64,000 nt of DNA, from NCBI RefSeq assembly GCF_000773685.1, contig NZ_JPQO01000157.1:1-64000 (forward strand), given 5' to 3'. The position numbers were made by a program, and so were the translations under genes. This document shows positions 20,514 through 30,270 of the stretch, piece after piece. Source of the stretch: Acinetobacter sp. HR7 (GTDB lineage: Bacteria > Pseudomonadota > Gammaproteobacteria > Pseudomonadales > Moraxellaceae). The notes below the pieces were generated by a model. That model was not told where the DNA came from. It searched no databases and was given only the letters and a program-made list of their open reading frames with translations. Numbering within the stretch: the first letter of the stretch is position 1; each line of letters starts with the position of its first letter.

Positions 20514-21115
20514 TTTTTCTGTTCCGGTGTGCCAGTGAATTTACTCATGGTCGCTTCGCCTTCGGCATTAATATCATCTTTAGCCAGTACCTTTTTCACG
20601 GTTTTCAGCATGATTTTAAAATCCAGCCAAAGCGATTGATGTTCCACATACCAAGTATCCAGACGGAATTTTTCTTCCCAGGAAATGGCATTACGGCCAT
20701 TGACCTGTGCGTGACCGGTCATGCCGGGACGGACATTATGCCGTTTCGCCTGCTCAGCATTATACAGCGGCAGATATTCCATCAATAAAGGACGTGGCCC
20801 AACAATACTCATATCGCCTTTGATCACATTCCACAGCTCTGGCAATTCATCCAGACTGGTGGAACGCAGCATCTGGCCAAACGGGGTCAGACGTTCACTG
20901 TCGGGTAAAGGATTACCCTGGGCATCCACAGCATCTTTCATGGTACGGAACTTGATCATTTCAAAAGGCTTGCCATGCAGACCTGGGCGCACCTGACGGA
21001 ACAGTACCGGAGAGCCTAGATTCTTTTTCACCTTATAGGCTACCAAGGCATATACGGGTGACAATATCACCAAAGCGGTTGAAGCGATGACTACATCCAG
21101 AATTCGTTTGATCAT
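20510..21115 (-). CDS. pglC: Initiating phosphoglycosyltransferase (PglC/ItrA-type)
   Basis: 201-aa monotopic phosphoglycosyltransferase of the bacterial sugar transferase family. It has one re-entrant N-terminal membrane helix (residues 1-28), FRQVRPGLHGKPFEMIKFRTM, the catalytic Asp-Glu pair in SLDELPELWNV, and MSIVGPRPLL. This short form without the extra WbaP membrane domain is the PglC group that uses UDP-diacetylbacillosamine, which fits the adjacent pglDEF. It should place the first sugar phosphate on undecaprenyl phosphate. Acinetobacter homologues are named itr. Confidence 0.92.
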   Translation of the reverse strand: MIKRILDVVIASTALVILSPVYALVAYKVKKNLGSPVLFRQVRPGLHGKPFEMIKFRTMKDAVDAQGNPLPDSERLTPFGQMLRSTSLDELPELWNVIKGDMSIVGPRPLLMEYLPLYNAEQAKRHNVRPGMTGHAQVNGRNAISWEEKFRLDTWYVEHQSLWLDFKIMLKTVKKVLAKDDINAEGEATMSKFTGTPEQKK

Positions 21116-22254
21116 ACCGATATTCCCATCTCGCGCAGCATGTGTGCATTGACCTGATGCACATCATATTTGCTTAAGGCACGTTCCCGCGACTGCTGTC
21201 CCATATAGACCATCAGCTTTGGATCGTCAATAAAATACTGCATCGCCTGCACTAGGTCATCCACTGATTTTACCCCGACCAGATAACCATTGACACCATG
21301 GGCGACAGTTTCACGGCAGCCCGGAGCATCGGTGGTAATAATCGCCCGCCCCATGGCCATAGCTTCCAGCACAGTACGTGGCGTGCCTTCACGATAAGAC
21401 GGCAAAATATACACCGAACTGGCTGCAATTGCCGGACGCACATCATTGAGTCTGCCCCAGTAATTGATGGTCTTTTCTGCAATCCAGCTGTCCAGCTCAG
21501 TCTGGGAAATTGCAGTCGGATTATCATCAATCCATCCCACCAGATGAAATTCCGTTTCCGGATATTGGGCTTTGATGATTCGCGCTGCTTCGGCATATTC
21601 ACGTACGCCTTTATCCCCCAATAAACGGGCAATAAGCAAAAATGAAGCTTTAACCTGACCTTGCGTATTTTGCGGCAATGGCATGATATCGAAGTCCTGC
21701 ACATTCACCCCGGAACCATTTACCACCACGGTCGGTTTATCTTTTTCCAGCAAATGCATATTCTGAAACAGCTTTAAATCATCCGGGTTCTGAAAGAAAA
21801 CTTTATCGGCATGCTTTAAGGCCTGGGCATATAAATCATGCACCATTTTCTGAAATAAGCTGCGTTGACCTGATTCAACATTCTGAAAGGCATAACCCAG
21901 ACCAGTAATTAGAGCGAAACGATGTGGAACTTTGGCTAACCAAGCTGCCAAGATGCCGTAGATGACCGGCTTAATGGTATACGACAGCACATAATCCGGC
22001 TGAATTCGACGGATCTGCTGATATAGATGCTTTAACAGTTTCAGATCTGCCAGCGGATTGGTACCTGTGCGCTGCATTGGAATTTCATGCACCTGATAGC
22101 CCAACTGTAACAACTGCTGATACTCTTCAGCAAAGCTGGACAGTTCCGGAGCCATGATATGGATTTCAAAACCGCGCGCGGCAATGGCTTCCAATAACTT
22201 GCCACGGAAGTTCAGCACTGAAGGTAAAAAGCTGCTGATCATTAAAAATTTCAT
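21112..22254 (-). CDS. GT4 glycosyltransferase, PglA-like
   Basis: 380-aa GT-B retaining glycosyltransferase. N-terminal MISSFLPSVLNFRGKLLEAI and C-terminal nucleotide-sugar block with SYREGTPRTVLEAMAMG (EX7E motif). It resembles PglA, which adds an alpha-1,3-linked HexNAc to undecaprenyl-PP-bacillosamine, and its place directly before pglC supports that it adds sugar two. ATG at 22254 overlaps the upstream stop as ATGA; the in-frame start at 22269 is less likely. Donor sugar is inferred, UDP-GalNAc or UDP-GalNAcA being available via TviB/TviC. Confidence 0.85.
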   Translation of the reverse strand: MKFLMISSFLPSVLNFRGKLLEAIAARGFEIHIMAPELSSFAEEYQQLLQLGYQVHEIPMQRTGTNPLADLKLLKHLYQQIRRIQPDYVLSYTIKPVIYGILAAWLAKVPHRFALITGLGYAFQNVESGQRSLFQKMVHDLYAQALKHADKVFFQNPDDLKLFQNMHLLEKDKPTVVVNGSGVNVQDFDIMPLPQNTQGQVKASFLLIARLLGDKGVREYAEAARIIKAQYPETEFHLVGWIDDNPTAISQTELDSWIAEKTINYWGRLNDVRPAIAASSVYILPSYREGTPRTVLEAMAMGRAIITTDAPGCRETVAHGVNGYLVGVKSVDDLVQAMQYFIDDPKLMVYMGQQSRERALSKYDVHQVNAHMLREMGISV

Positions 22255-23345
22255 GCCTGTTGGCTCCATACCTGCATATATTGCTGACTGACGGTTTCGA
22301 TGCTGAAATGCTGTTCTACCCGCTGCCGGGTCGCCTGCTTTAAAGCAATTTTCTCATCTGTACTTAATTGGAGATACTTTAAAATGGCTTGAGTTAAGGC
22401 ATCACTATCGCGTGGCGATACGATACTCCCCATCTCCTGCACGATATAACTGGCATCGCCAACATCAGTACTGATGCAAGGCAAACCGGAGGCCATCGCT
22501 TCAACCAATACATTGGGAAAGCCTTCGGTAATCGAGGTCATCAGAAAAGCATCAATGGATTGATAAAAGGCTGGCATATCGGAGACCTGATCCAGCAACT
22601 CCACTTTGTTCTGATCTAACTGATATTGTTCAAACAGGGCTTTGACTTCAGGATTATTGAAACTGGCCCCACCACCAGCAATTTTAAATACAATCGGCTG
22701 ATCTTTCAGTTTTGCCAGGGTCTCAAACAGATAAGGATAGCCTTTGGCTGGATGATAGCGCCCAGCAAAACCAATCACAACGGGATCGTGTAATTCAGGA
22801 TTAGGCTGAAACCTATCCAGATACACCCCGTTAGCAATCACATGGCTATTGGGCTTCTGAAACCCGAACGCCTGATGCTGCTGCATGGCAGAGTGAGCAC
22901 AATAAATAATCGCCTGAGGCTGCTTTGATAATAACTTGCTTAAGCCTAAAGCCAGTTTGGTACTCATCGATTCATCTTTCGGTGAAGCCAGAGAATGATG
23001 AATACCCCAGATTACCTTAGGTTTCTGCTTTAAGCCGATGACACTCAGGCTGGTCAAGACATTGGCATGGTACATCCAGCACTGCACCGTTTGCGGTGTC
23101 AGTTGTTTTAATAACGCACGCAGTTTTTGAATGGTGCCGAACGTATTGAGTCCATTCCAGCCTAGAGCATAATGTGTCTGACAGCGATCCAAGGTGCTTT
23201 GATACACTTTTGATGTTTTCATCAAGGCGATAATGACATGCTGATATTGTTGCTCAGTTGCCTGAATCAGGCGCGATAGCATCATTTCCGCACCACCAAC
23301 GCCAGCAAAGTTGGTGATCACATGTACCATGGTCGGCTTGCTCAT
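22251..23345 (-). CDS. GT4 glycosyltransferase
   Basis: 364-aa GT-B fold enzyme. N-terminal VITNFAGVGGAEMMLSRLI holds the glycine-rich acceptor loop; IGFAGRYHPAKGY near residue 190 starts the donor domain and SITEGFPNVLVEAMASG contains the EX7E motif. It is linked on both sides by 4-bp overlaps to other glycosyltransferases, so it is translated as part of a coupled set. One of three transferases that should extend the lipid-linked oligosaccharide; donor and linkage cannot be read from sequence. Confidence 0.87.
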   Translation of the reverse strand: MSKPTMVHVITNFAGVGGAEMMLSRLIQATEQQYQHVIIALMKTSKVYQSTLDRCQTHYALGWNGLNTFGTIQKLRALLKQLTPQTVQCWMYHANVLTSLSVIGLKQKPKVIWGIHHSLASPKDESMSTKLALGLSKLLSKQPQAIIYCAHSAMQQHQAFGFQKPNSHVIANGVYLDRFQPNPELHDPVVIGFAGRYHPAKGYPYLFETLAKLKDQPIVFKIAGGGASFNNPEVKALFEQYQLDQNKVELLDQVSDMPAFYQSIDAFLMTSITEGFPNVLVEAMASGLPCISTDVGDASYIVQEMGSIVSPRDSDALTQAILKYLQLSTDEKIALKQATRQRVEQHFSIETVSQQYMQVWSQQA

Positions 23346-24460
23346 GCGGCCTGCTCCATCATCTCCAGGTACTGCTGCAAGACTGTCAATTTATGGAACT
23401 GCTCGATATGTACAGCAAAATCCTGCTCTGCATAGCTGACATAATCTCCAAAAATGGCTTTCTGCATGGCTTGAGTGAGTCCGGCCTGGTCATTGCATTC
23501 TACTAGCAAGCCAAATCTGGAGTTATCCAGAATTTCCATCGGACCGCTTGGGCAATTGGTACTCACCACTTTGATTTTAGAGGCTAGTGCCTGAATCAAC
23601 ACACCCGGCAAACCTTCCCAGTTAGAACTAAGCACAAACAGCGAAGCATATTTAAAATAGGCATAAGGATTAGAATCAAATCCTGGCAAATCCACCACGT
23701 CGGTCAGGCCTAACTCAGCAATGAGAGTCTCGAATTCAGTACGGAGTTCACCTTCACCTAGAATCAGCAAGCGAGTGTCCGGATGCTGATCATGCAAGTC
23801 TTTAAAGGAACGGATCAAAAAACCAAAGTTTTTGGCTTCAGTCAGGCGGCCAACCGCCAGAATCACTTTATTGCTGCCATCAAAGAATGTGTGCTGCACG
23901 GGTGTTTTTAATTTTTCAAAATAGGCATCATCCAGTACCGGGTTATAAATGGTACTTAGATTGGACTTTTTATAGCTGTAATATTTCCGGAAATCCTGTT
24001 CAACGCCTTTAGAGACACACACCACCTGCTGTGCCATCGGATAGGTAAAATTCACCAAGGTTTTCAGGATGAATTTTGTCAAGCCCTGGTTTTTTATATT
24101 TTTAGACGGCGTTGATACTTCCCGGAAAATCAGGCGGGTTTTCACCCCAGCCAGTTTCTTGGCCAAAGCGGCAATAATATTGGTATGGGTTTGTGTGACC
24201 ACCAGACAATCATACTGCTCAGCCTGCAGTTTCTGTTTTAACGGCAGAATCGCATTGGCGACACGGCCGCAGTCAAAATTCACCAACTGGATTTTCGGGC
24301 TAACTTCCGGCAGTAATTTTGCCTTGACTCCATTCAGGTCACACACACCCAGATGAATATTCAGGCCCTGTTCGGCAAAACTGTTGGCCAGCTGAATCAC
24401 CGTGCGCTCCGCACCACCGCCACCCAGCGTCGGCAAAAAGAACATCACTTTATTCAACAT
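23342..24460 (-). CDS. GT4 glycosyltransferase, PglH/PglJ-like
   Basis: 372-aa GT-B enzyme. N-terminal FFLPTLGGGGAERTVIQLA, central VILAVGRLTEAKNFGFLI and C-terminal SSNWEGLPGVLIQALAS with EX7E. The general pattern resembles GalNAc transferases such as PglH/PglJ, but specificity is inferred only. It starts 20 bp after the acetyltransferase stop and ends overlapping the next glycosyltransferase by 4 bp. Confidence 0.87.
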   Translation of the reverse strand: MLNKVMFFLPTLGGGGAERTVIQLANSFAEQGLNIHLGVCDLNGVKAKLLPEVSPKIQLVNFDCGRVANAILPLKQKLQAEQYDCLVVTQTHTNIIAALAKKLAGVKTRLIFREVSTPSKNIKNQGLTKFILKTLVNFTYPMAQQVVCVSKGVEQDFRKYYSYKKSNLSTIYNPVLDDAYFEKLKTPVQHTFFDGSNKVILAVGRLTEAKNFGFLIRSFKDLHDQHPDTRLLILGEGELRTEFETLIAELGLTDVVDLPGFDSNPYAYFKYASLFVLSSNWEGLPGVLIQALASKIKVVSTNCPSGPMEILDNSRFGLLVECNDQAGLTQAMQKAIFGDYVSYAEQDFAVHIEQFHKLTVLQQYLEMMEQAA

Positions 24461-24480
24461 AATCAGACCTGACTTAAAAA

Positions 24481-25029
24481 TTAATGGGAGGTTTTAGAGG
24501 CTTGAATTTCGATAGCGCGCTGTACCCGTTCGGCATAGTCCTGAATACCGACCAGATCGCTATCACTGGCACAGGTCGCCTGGATCTTGGTCTGATAATC
24601 CGCAAAGCTGGACACCACTTTGGCTGGCACACCAATCGCGACACTATTATCCGGAATATCTTTGGTCACCACAGAGCCGGCACCGATCACTACATTCGAG
24701 CCGATGCTCACGCCCGGCATAATGATACTATTCACGCCAATAAACACATGAGAACCCACCTGAATCGGCGCAAAACGTTGATAGCGTTTGCCTTGAACAT
24801 CTTTCACCAGACAAGTACTGCCATCATGGGTAATAAATTTCACCCCGGAAGTCACGGTAACATGATCGCCGAGTGAAATTAAAAATGGCTCTGAGCCCCA
24901 GCTCTTGATATAGATCCGGCACTGCTCCCCTACGGTCACGCCTTTTTTACGCGCATAGGCCACACTGCCCTTGGCCATAAAATAGACCAGGTCAAACAGC
25001 AGATGAAAAGCAGAACGAATAAAGGCCAT
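24481..25029 (-). CDS. Hexapeptide-repeat acyltransferase (WbbJ/MaaA-like)
   Basis: 182-aa left-handed beta-helix acetyltransferase with an amphipathic N-terminus. Hexapeptides run from about 85 to 140 and the His in FITHDGS is the probable general base of this O-acetyltransferase type; the helix ends with VVIGAGSVVTKDIPDNSVAIGVPAKVV. It probably O-acetylates a sugar of the locus glycan. ATG 25029 is preferred to an in-frame TTG at 25047; neither has a strong ribosome-binding site. Confidence 0.8.
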   Translation of the reverse strand: MAFIRSAFHLLFDLVYFMAKGSVAYARKKGVTVGEQCRIYIKSWGSEPFLISLGDHVTVTSGVKFITHDGSTCLVKDVQGKRYQRFAPIQVGSHVFIGVNSIIMPGVSIGSNVVIGAGSVVTKDIPDNSVAIGVPAKVVSSFADYQTKIQATCASDSDLVGIQDYAERVQRAIEIQASKTSH

Positions 25030-25108
25030 AGGGCTAATAAAACTCAATGCAAAAAGATCAAGCCGGATATTTTACGCTGAAAATAGGCAGAGGGATATGC
25101 ATGCCCAG

Positions 25109-25705
25109 TCAGAGTGATTTTATTTTTTTCGCCGGAATCCCAACATAGACACCTGCCTCTGTCAGCGGCTTGGAGACCAAGCTACAGGCGCCAATTACAC
25201 TATTATCTGGAATCGTCACACCATCCAGCACTGTGACCCGTGCGCCCAGCCAGATATTTTCACCTAAACTGATGCCTTGCTTGGTAATCTGGTCCTTGAC
25301 CAACACATCCGGCTCACCAAATTTATGGTTGCTGGCGATAATGATGCTTTGTGTCCCAATCCGGGTATTGTTGCCAATTTTTACCCCGCCACAGCCATTG
25401 ATATAGGACTTGGAATTGATGCTGACATCCCGACCAATTTCGATCTTGCCACCAAAACATTTGATATAGCAGTTTTCACCAATAAAGCTGTGATCTGCAA
25501 TGGTCAGACTCGCACCCGGCTCGACAATGATGCTGACATAATCCCCAATATAAACATTCTTGCCAATTTTGACCTGACCACTAATTTCCAAAGTCGAATA
25601 TTTGCCAAAGTAGCGAAACCGCGTGCCAAAAGCCAGATTATAAATCGCCTTACGGCACTGCGCAGTGAACCAATGCATGAGCTTCAAGGCTTTAAAAAAC
25701 ATCAT
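25109..25705 (-). CDS. Hexapeptide-repeat acyltransferase
   Basis: 198-aa member of the same superfamily as the gene downstream but a different subgroup. It has an N-terminal basic amphipathic stretch, then hexapeptides from about 45, the block IIIASNHKFGEPDVLVKDQ with the probable catalytic His, and GACSLVSKPLTEAGVYVGIPAKKI at the end. ATG at 25705 overlaps the wzx stop as ATGA and has GGAG upstream, so it is preferred to the longer start at 25720. It likely acetylates a hydroxyl or amino group of the glycan. Confidence 0.82.
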   Translation of the reverse strand: MMFFKALKLMHWFTAQCRKAIYNLAFGTRFRYFGKYSTLEISGQVKIGKNVYIGDYVSIIVEPGASLTIADHSFIGENCYIKCFGGKIEIGRDVSINSKSYINGCGGVKIGNNTRIGTQSIIIASNHKFGEPDVLVKDQITKQGISLGENIWLGARVTVLDGVTIPDNSVIGACSLVSKPLTEAGVYVGIPAKKIKSL

Positions 25706-26874
25706 ACTTTGCTTCTCCACACCACGTATAAAATGGCAAAGTTATAGAAAATCAACGCGACCGGCACCGCCATCAGTATATACAGCTTGTCGCTTAATAG
25801 CAGATACAGAACGGCAAATAAAATGAATTTAATGCACAACTCGACAATCTGCAATTTAAACAATACCTTGCTATTACGCCGGGCCACCAGATAAGCAGAA
25901 CTGGGCGGATTACAGAAAATCGCCCAATATCCTAAAGCTAAAATCTGGAAATATTGCGAAACTCCTAGCCATTCCTTGCCAAAAATCCAGAGATATAAAG
26001 ACTCCGGTACAACAAAGAAAATGGCAAATAGGGGCAAAGACACTACGCTAAGTAGCACGCTACTTTTTAAAGCCGGTTTATTGGTCTGAGTCGTTTTAAA
26101 CAGCCGGATAAAAAATTGACGTAAAGTCTGCGAAATCAGATTAATCGGCACCCGTAAGGTTCGTTCGACAATGGCATAAAAACCCATCGCCTGTACACCA
26201 ATAAAATGTGACACCACATAATAAGGCAAATTATGTGAAAAACTGTTTAGCAAGGCATGTGGGGTATTGGCATAGACAAAATCTTTATAATTTTTAAACA
26301 CCTCCCAGCTGACCTGATAGAGTTGATGTTTCAGGATATACAGCACCCCCACGATGATCATGATCACTGAACTGATCATATAGCTGTCAATCAAGGCAAT
26401 ACTCATCAGCAGCGGCAAACTCAGCTGGACTGCAATCACAATCAGGCTACGAAAAATATTCAGCCCGGCACAAAAATATTCAGCATGTGCAGCAAATTTA
26501 TAATTATACAGGCTCTGGATCAGGGTATTGGCCAGCACACCGCTACAGATCGCAGCAACCATATCTAAGCGAAAGATAAAACTTAATACCAAACCACTGA
26601 TCAGGGTCAGAACCAGAGAAAAAATGCTTCCCTCAAAAATCAGGCTTTTTTTCTCCTGTTCTTCTGCAATAAGGAGGGCCTGATCCAGACGTAAATTGGC
26701 CACTGTGGATAAAACACTGACCACAGCCAAGGCAATGCCATACTCGCCAAAGTCCTGCACCGAATACAGGCGCGTTAAAACAGGAAGTGCGATAAATGTC
26801 ATTATCGCACCTACAAGTAAACTTAGGGTAATTAAACCAACAGATTGGTATTTGGCGAGCAGACGCGCAATCAT
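25702..26874 (-). CDS. wzx: Wzx-type oligosaccharide flippase
   Basis: 390-aa polytopic inner-membrane protein with about 11-12 hydrophobic segments and the N-terminal pattern [28 protein letters not shown] typical of PST-family flippases. It should flip the undecaprenyl-PP-linked oligosaccharide to the periplasm. It is at the short end for Wzx. It overlaps tviC by 4 bp and the acetyltransferase by 4 bp. No Wzy polymerase gene accompanies it in this locus. Confidence 0.87.
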   Translation of the reverse strand: MIARLLAKYQSVGLITLSLLVGAIMTFIALPVLTRLYSVQDFGEYGIALAVVSVLSTVANLRLDQALLIAEEQEKKSLIFEGSIFSLVLTLISGLVLSFIFRLDMVAAICSGVLANTLIQSLYNYKFAAHAEYFCAGLNIFRSLIVIAVQLSLPLLMSIALIDSYMISSVIMIIVGVLYILKHQLYQVSWEVFKNYKDFVYANTPHALLNSFSHNLPYYVVSHFIGVQAMGFYAIVERTLRVPINLISQTLRQFFIRLFKTTQTNKPALKSSVLLSVVSLPLFAIFFVVPESLYLWIFGKEWLGVSQYFQILALGYWAIFCNPPSSAYLVARRNSKVLFKLQIVELCIKFILFAVLYLLLSDKLYILMAVPVALIFYNFAILYVVWRSKV

Positions 26875-27896
26875 GTCAGATTATGAACATACCACTGCAT
26901 GGCCAGCTGAATGCCTTCAGCAATTTTATATTTTGGTGCATAGCCTAAATGCTGCTGAATCTTAGCAATACTGGCCTGAGAATGACGTACATCCCCAGCA
27001 CGAAAATCACGATAGATTGGATCTTTATCGTACTGCACACCATTTTCAGCTAAAGCATTCTGAATGGCGCGATACAATTCATTCAAGGTAGTACGATCAC
27101 CCACCGCGACGTTATAAACCTGATTTTTGGCATTTTCATCGGTGGTAGTGGCTGCCAGAATATTAGCTTGTACCGTATTCTCAATAAAGCAGAAATCACG
27201 GCTGGTTTCACCATCACCATTAATGAACACATCATCGCCAGCGATCATCGATGCTGTCCATTTTGGAATCACCGCCGCATAGGCGCCATTGGGATCCTGA
27301 CGCTTACCAAAGACGTTAAAGTAGCGTAGGCCTATCGATTTAAAACCGTAAGCGCGAGCGAATACATCAGCATATAACTCATTGACATATTTGGTCACCG
27401 CATAAGGAGATAATGGATGACCAATATGTTCTTCCACTTTAGGCAGTGCCGGATGATCACCATAAGTTGAACTGCTGGCAGCATAAGTAAAGCTGGATAC
27501 ACCAGCATCCCGTGCCGCAGTCAACATATTCAGGAAACCGCTGATATTGGTTTCATTGGTGGTAATCGGATCAGCAATAGAACGTGGTACAGAACCTAGA
27601 GCCGCTTCATGTAAGACATAATCCACGCCGGCACAGGCTTGCTGACAGTCCGCCAAATTACGGATATCGCCTTTAATGAAGTGGAAATTTGCCCATTGCT
27701 CGGCACTGACCTGTGACTGAACTTCATCCAGATTATACTGATGACCAGTAGCAAAATTATCCAAGCCGACTACTTTCTGATTCAGTTTCAGTAAGGTTTC
27801 CAGCAAGTTGGAGCCGATAAAGCCTGCAACACCAGTCACCAACCAGGTTTTCGGTGTCTGCTGCAACTGCTCACACACCGTTTGATATGGGTTCAT
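26871..27896 (-). CDS. tviC: UDP-N-acetylglucosamine/glucosaminuronate 4-epimerase (TviC/WbpP type)
   Basis: 341-aa extended SDR enzyme. The N-terminal helix precedes [14 protein letters not shown] (NAD-binding), and the catalytic pair is in [19 protein letters not shown] with [13 protein letters not shown] before it; the long N-terminus starting about 17 residues before the Gly motif is typical of WbpP/TviC and unlike GalE. It interconverts UDP-GlcNAc(A) and UDP-GalNAc(A). Directly follows tviB by 30 bp in the same operon, as in the Vi-antigen and Pseudomonas O6 clusters. Confidence 0.92.
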   Translation of the reverse strand: MNPYQTVCEQLQQTPKTWLVTGVAGFIGSNLLETLLKLNQKVVGLDNFATGHQYNLDEVQSQVSAEQWANFHFIKGDIRNLADCQQACAGVDYVLHEAALGSVPRSIADPITTNETNISGFLNMLTAARDAGVSSFTYAASSSTYGDHPALPKVEEHIGHPLSPYAVTKYVNELYADVFARAYGFKSIGLRYFNVFGKRQDPNGAYAAVIPKWTASMIAGDDVFINGDGETSRDFCFIENTVQANILAATTTDENAKNQVYNVAVGDRTTLNELYRAIQNALAENGVQYDKDPIYRDFRAGDVRHSQASIAKIQQHLGYAPKYKIAEGIQLAMQWYVHNLT

Positions 27897-27926
27897 TCTC
27901 TTTAAATCCTAAATGATGCTAATGGG

Positions 27927-29204
27927 TTACAGACGCAGATCTGATTCAGCCTGACTGAATACATATTTCAGGTCATACAGGACATGATTGGCCTTACCTA
28001 GAGCACGAATCTGGGCTGCCCCCATCGCTTTAAACTGTTCATGTGCTACAGCCAGAATCACTGCATCATATTCACCATTTTTCAGCTCAGTAATCGGATG
28101 AATGCGATATTCATGCTCTGCTTCAGCTGCGTCAATCCATGGATCATAGACGTCGGCCTGAATATGGTATTCCTGCAGCTCATGCACGATATCAATCACT
28201 TTAGTATTACGGATATCCGGACAGTTTTCCTTAAAGCTCAGGCCCAGTACCAGCACCTTAGCACCTTCAACCTGGATCTTTTTCTTGATCATGCCTTTGA
28301 CCAGCTGGGTTACCACATAGGCCCCCATACCATCATTCAAACGACGCCCCGCCAGAATAATTTCCGGATGATAACCAATAGATTGTGCTTTATGGGTTAA
28401 ATAGTATGGATCTACACCAATACAGTGACCGCCGACTAGACCTGGACGGAATGGTAAGAAGTTCCATTTGGTTCCCGCAGCCTGCAGTACGGCTTCAGTA
28501 TCAATCCCCATTTTATTAAAAATCACTGCCAATTCATTGATCAGCGCGATATTCACATCACGCTGGGTGTTTTCAATGACTTTGGCTGCTTCTGCGACTT
28601 TGATGCTTGGTGCCTTATGAGTACCTGCCTGAATAATCAGGTTATAGACCTGATCCACATAATCCGCCACTTCAGGAGTAGATCCTGAAGTAATTTTTAG
28701 AATATTGGTCACACGGTGCTGTTTATCCCCTGGATTAATTCGTTCCGGGCTATAGCCAGCAAAGAAATCGGTATTGAATGTTAAACCTGACACCTGTTCC
28801 AGTACCGGAATACAAGCTTCTTCAGTCGCTCCAGGATAAACAGTGGATTCATAAACCACCACATCACCCTGAGACAGAACCTGACCAATGCTTTGCGATG
28901 CTTTAATTAGCGGAGTGAGATCTGGCTGTTTAAACTGATCAATGGGAGTTGGAACAGTCACGATATAGAAGTTGCAATCTTTTAGGTCTTCTAAATTGGC
29001 ACTGTAATGTAATCTTGTCGCTTGTGCTAATTCTTCTGGAGACACTTCCAAGGTATGGTCTTTGCCAGACTTAAGTTCATCAATGCGTTTTTGGTGAATA
29101 TCAAATCCCACGACTGGGACTTTTTTACCGAATTCAACAGCCAGAGGTAAACCGACGTAACCTAATCCGATAATGGCAATTTTGAGTTCCGAAAGCTGTA
29201 GCAT
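27927..29204 (-). CDS. tviB: UDP-N-acetyl-D-glucosamine 6-dehydrogenase (TviB/WbpO type)
   Basis: 425-aa nucleotide sugar dehydrogenase that oxidises C6 of UDP-GlcNAc or UDP-GalNAc to the uronic acid using two NAD+. [16 protein letters not shown] gives the NAD site, and the catalytic motif [12 protein letters not shown] near residue 258-269 keeps its Cys, unlike the ugd-family protein at 13110. ATG 29204 is preferred to 29231 because homologues start near [12 protein letters not shown]. First gene of the twelve-gene operon; called gna in Acinetobacter K loci, where wza-wzb-wzc normally lie just upstream but are absent here. Confidence 0.93.
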   Translation of the reverse strand: MLQLSELKIAIIGLGYVGLPLAVEFGKKVPVVGFDIHQKRIDELKSGKDHTLEVSPEELAQATRLHYSANLEDLKDCNFYIVTVPTPIDQFKQPDLTPLIKASQSIGQVLSQGDVVVYESTVYPGATEEACIPVLEQVSGLTFNTDFFAGYSPERINPGDKQHRVTNILKITSGSTPEVADYVDQVYNLIIQAGTHKAPSIKVAEAAKVIENTQRDVNIALINELAVIFNKMGIDTEAVLQAAGTKWNFLPFRPGLVGGHCIGVDPYYLTHKAQSIGYHPEIILAGRRLNDGMGAYVVTQLVKGMIKKKIQVEGAKVLVLGLSFKENCPDIRNTKVIDIVHELQEYHIQADVYDPWIDAAEAEHEYRIHPITELKNGEYDAVILAVAHEQFKAMGAAQIRALGKANHVLYDLKYVFSQAESDLRL

Positions 29205-29516
29205 TGATCTAGGCCTATATATGGGTATCAATGAATGATAACCCTGCTTTTTAAATGGGAAGGTATCTTTGACATCCCTATTATATTGCTAAGTCAAATA
29301 TTGATGAATGTTTTTATTAACTCTTATAGATTAATTTTCCGATTTACAAAATTTTAATCCAGATAAAAAGAAATTCTAAGCACAATAGTATAAATTCCTA
29401 CTCTACGAAACCATAATAAAAACCCGTCGTTTTTTGCATAGCTTGTTCAAGATTTCTGAGAAATTTCTGCTAAGATGGACTGAACATTAACGATAACATT
29501 ATATTGGAAATACTAC
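29205..29516. other. Intergenic region between tviB and fkpA
   Basis: 312 bp between divergent tviB and fkpA, AT-rich, with the promoter of the glycan operon. In typical Acinetobacter K loci the wza-wzb-wzc export genes occupy this place. No fragment of them is visible here. Confidence 0.6.
29280..29308 (-). promoter_or_regulatory. Candidate promoter of the tviB-pglF operon
   Basis: On the minus strand a perfect TATAAT is preceded 17 bp upstream by TTCATC (3/6 of the -35 consensus), giving a 5' leader of roughly 65-70 nt before tviB. The perfect -10 makes it plausible; no JUMPStart-like element was recognised. Confidence 0.42.
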
Positions 29517-30221
29517 ATGAGTAAGGCCTTACCGATTGCTGTCGCTGTTATCCTAGGCGGTGCTGCGCTCGTTCCTGTTTACTATGCATCTCAAAATCCT
29601 ACAACTCAAAGCTCTAAAGCTTCTAAAAATGCATCAGCGGTTTCAAAAATCAGCTATGCGCTTGGTTATGAAGTAGCACATCAGACGCCGCCTGAGCTAG
29701 ACATTAACAGTTTTGTTACTGGTGTTCGTGAAGGCCATGCACGTACTAAACCTGCTTATACTGAAGAAGAATTACAAGCAGCTTACGAACAGTTCCAGAA
29801 AGACATGCAACAAAAGCAACTGGATGATGCTAAAAAGTCTCAAGCTTCTAGCGACTCATTCCTGACTGAAAATGCGAAAAAACCAGGCGTGAAAAAAACC
29901 GCTTCCGGCCTGCAATACCTGATTACTAAAGAAGGTACAGGTAAATCACCTGCAGCGACCTCTGTCGTTAAAGTTCACTATACTGGTAAACTGGTCGATG
30001 GTACCGTATTTGACAGTTCAGTTGAACGCGGTGAGCCAATTGAATTCCCACTGAACCAAGTGATTCCAGGCTGGACTGAAGGTTTACAGTTAATGAAAGA
30101 AGGTGGTAAAGCCACTCTTTATATTCCAGCGCAACTAGGTTACGGTCAGCAAGGTGTACCTGGTACGATTCCACCAAACAGCACCCTGATTTTTGATGTG
30201 GAACTCATCCAAGTCAAATAA
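29517..30221 (+). CDS. fkpA: FKBP-type peptidyl-prolyl cis-trans isomerase
   Basis: 234-aa periplasmic or membrane-tethered isomerase with an N-terminal hydrophobic segment (residues 5-25), a dimerisation helix region (45-115, with [19 protein letters not shown]), and a C-terminal FKBP domain ([58 protein letters not shown]). Assists folding of exported proteins. In Acinetobacter fkpA marks one border of the K locus, and it does so here. It is followed by a terminator and a second fkpA. Confidence 0.94.
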   Translation: MSKALPIAVAVILGGAALVPVYYASQNPTTQSSKASKNASAVSKISYALGYEVAHQTPPELDINSFVTGVREGHARTKPAYTEEELQAAYEQFQKDMQQKQLDDAKKSQASSDSFLTENAKKPGVKKTASGLQYLITKEGTGKSPAATSVVKVHYTGKLVDGTVFDSSVERGEPIEFPLNQVIPGWTEGLQLMKEGGKATLYIPAQLGYGQQGVPGTIPPNSTLIFDVELIQVK

Positions 30222-30230
30222 TACGGTTCA

Positions 30231-30258
30231 GGGAGAGCATTGGCTCTCCCTTGTTTTT
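30231..30258 (+). terminator. Terminator between the two FKBP genes
   Basis: Perfect 8-bp stem GGGAGAGC/GCTCTCCC with loop ATTG and TTGTTTTT after it, 10 bp past the first stop. It leaves only 12 bp to the next start, so expression of the second gene would need readthrough or a promoter inside the first. Confidence 0.85.
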
Positions 30259-30270
30259 GAGAAACTCATA

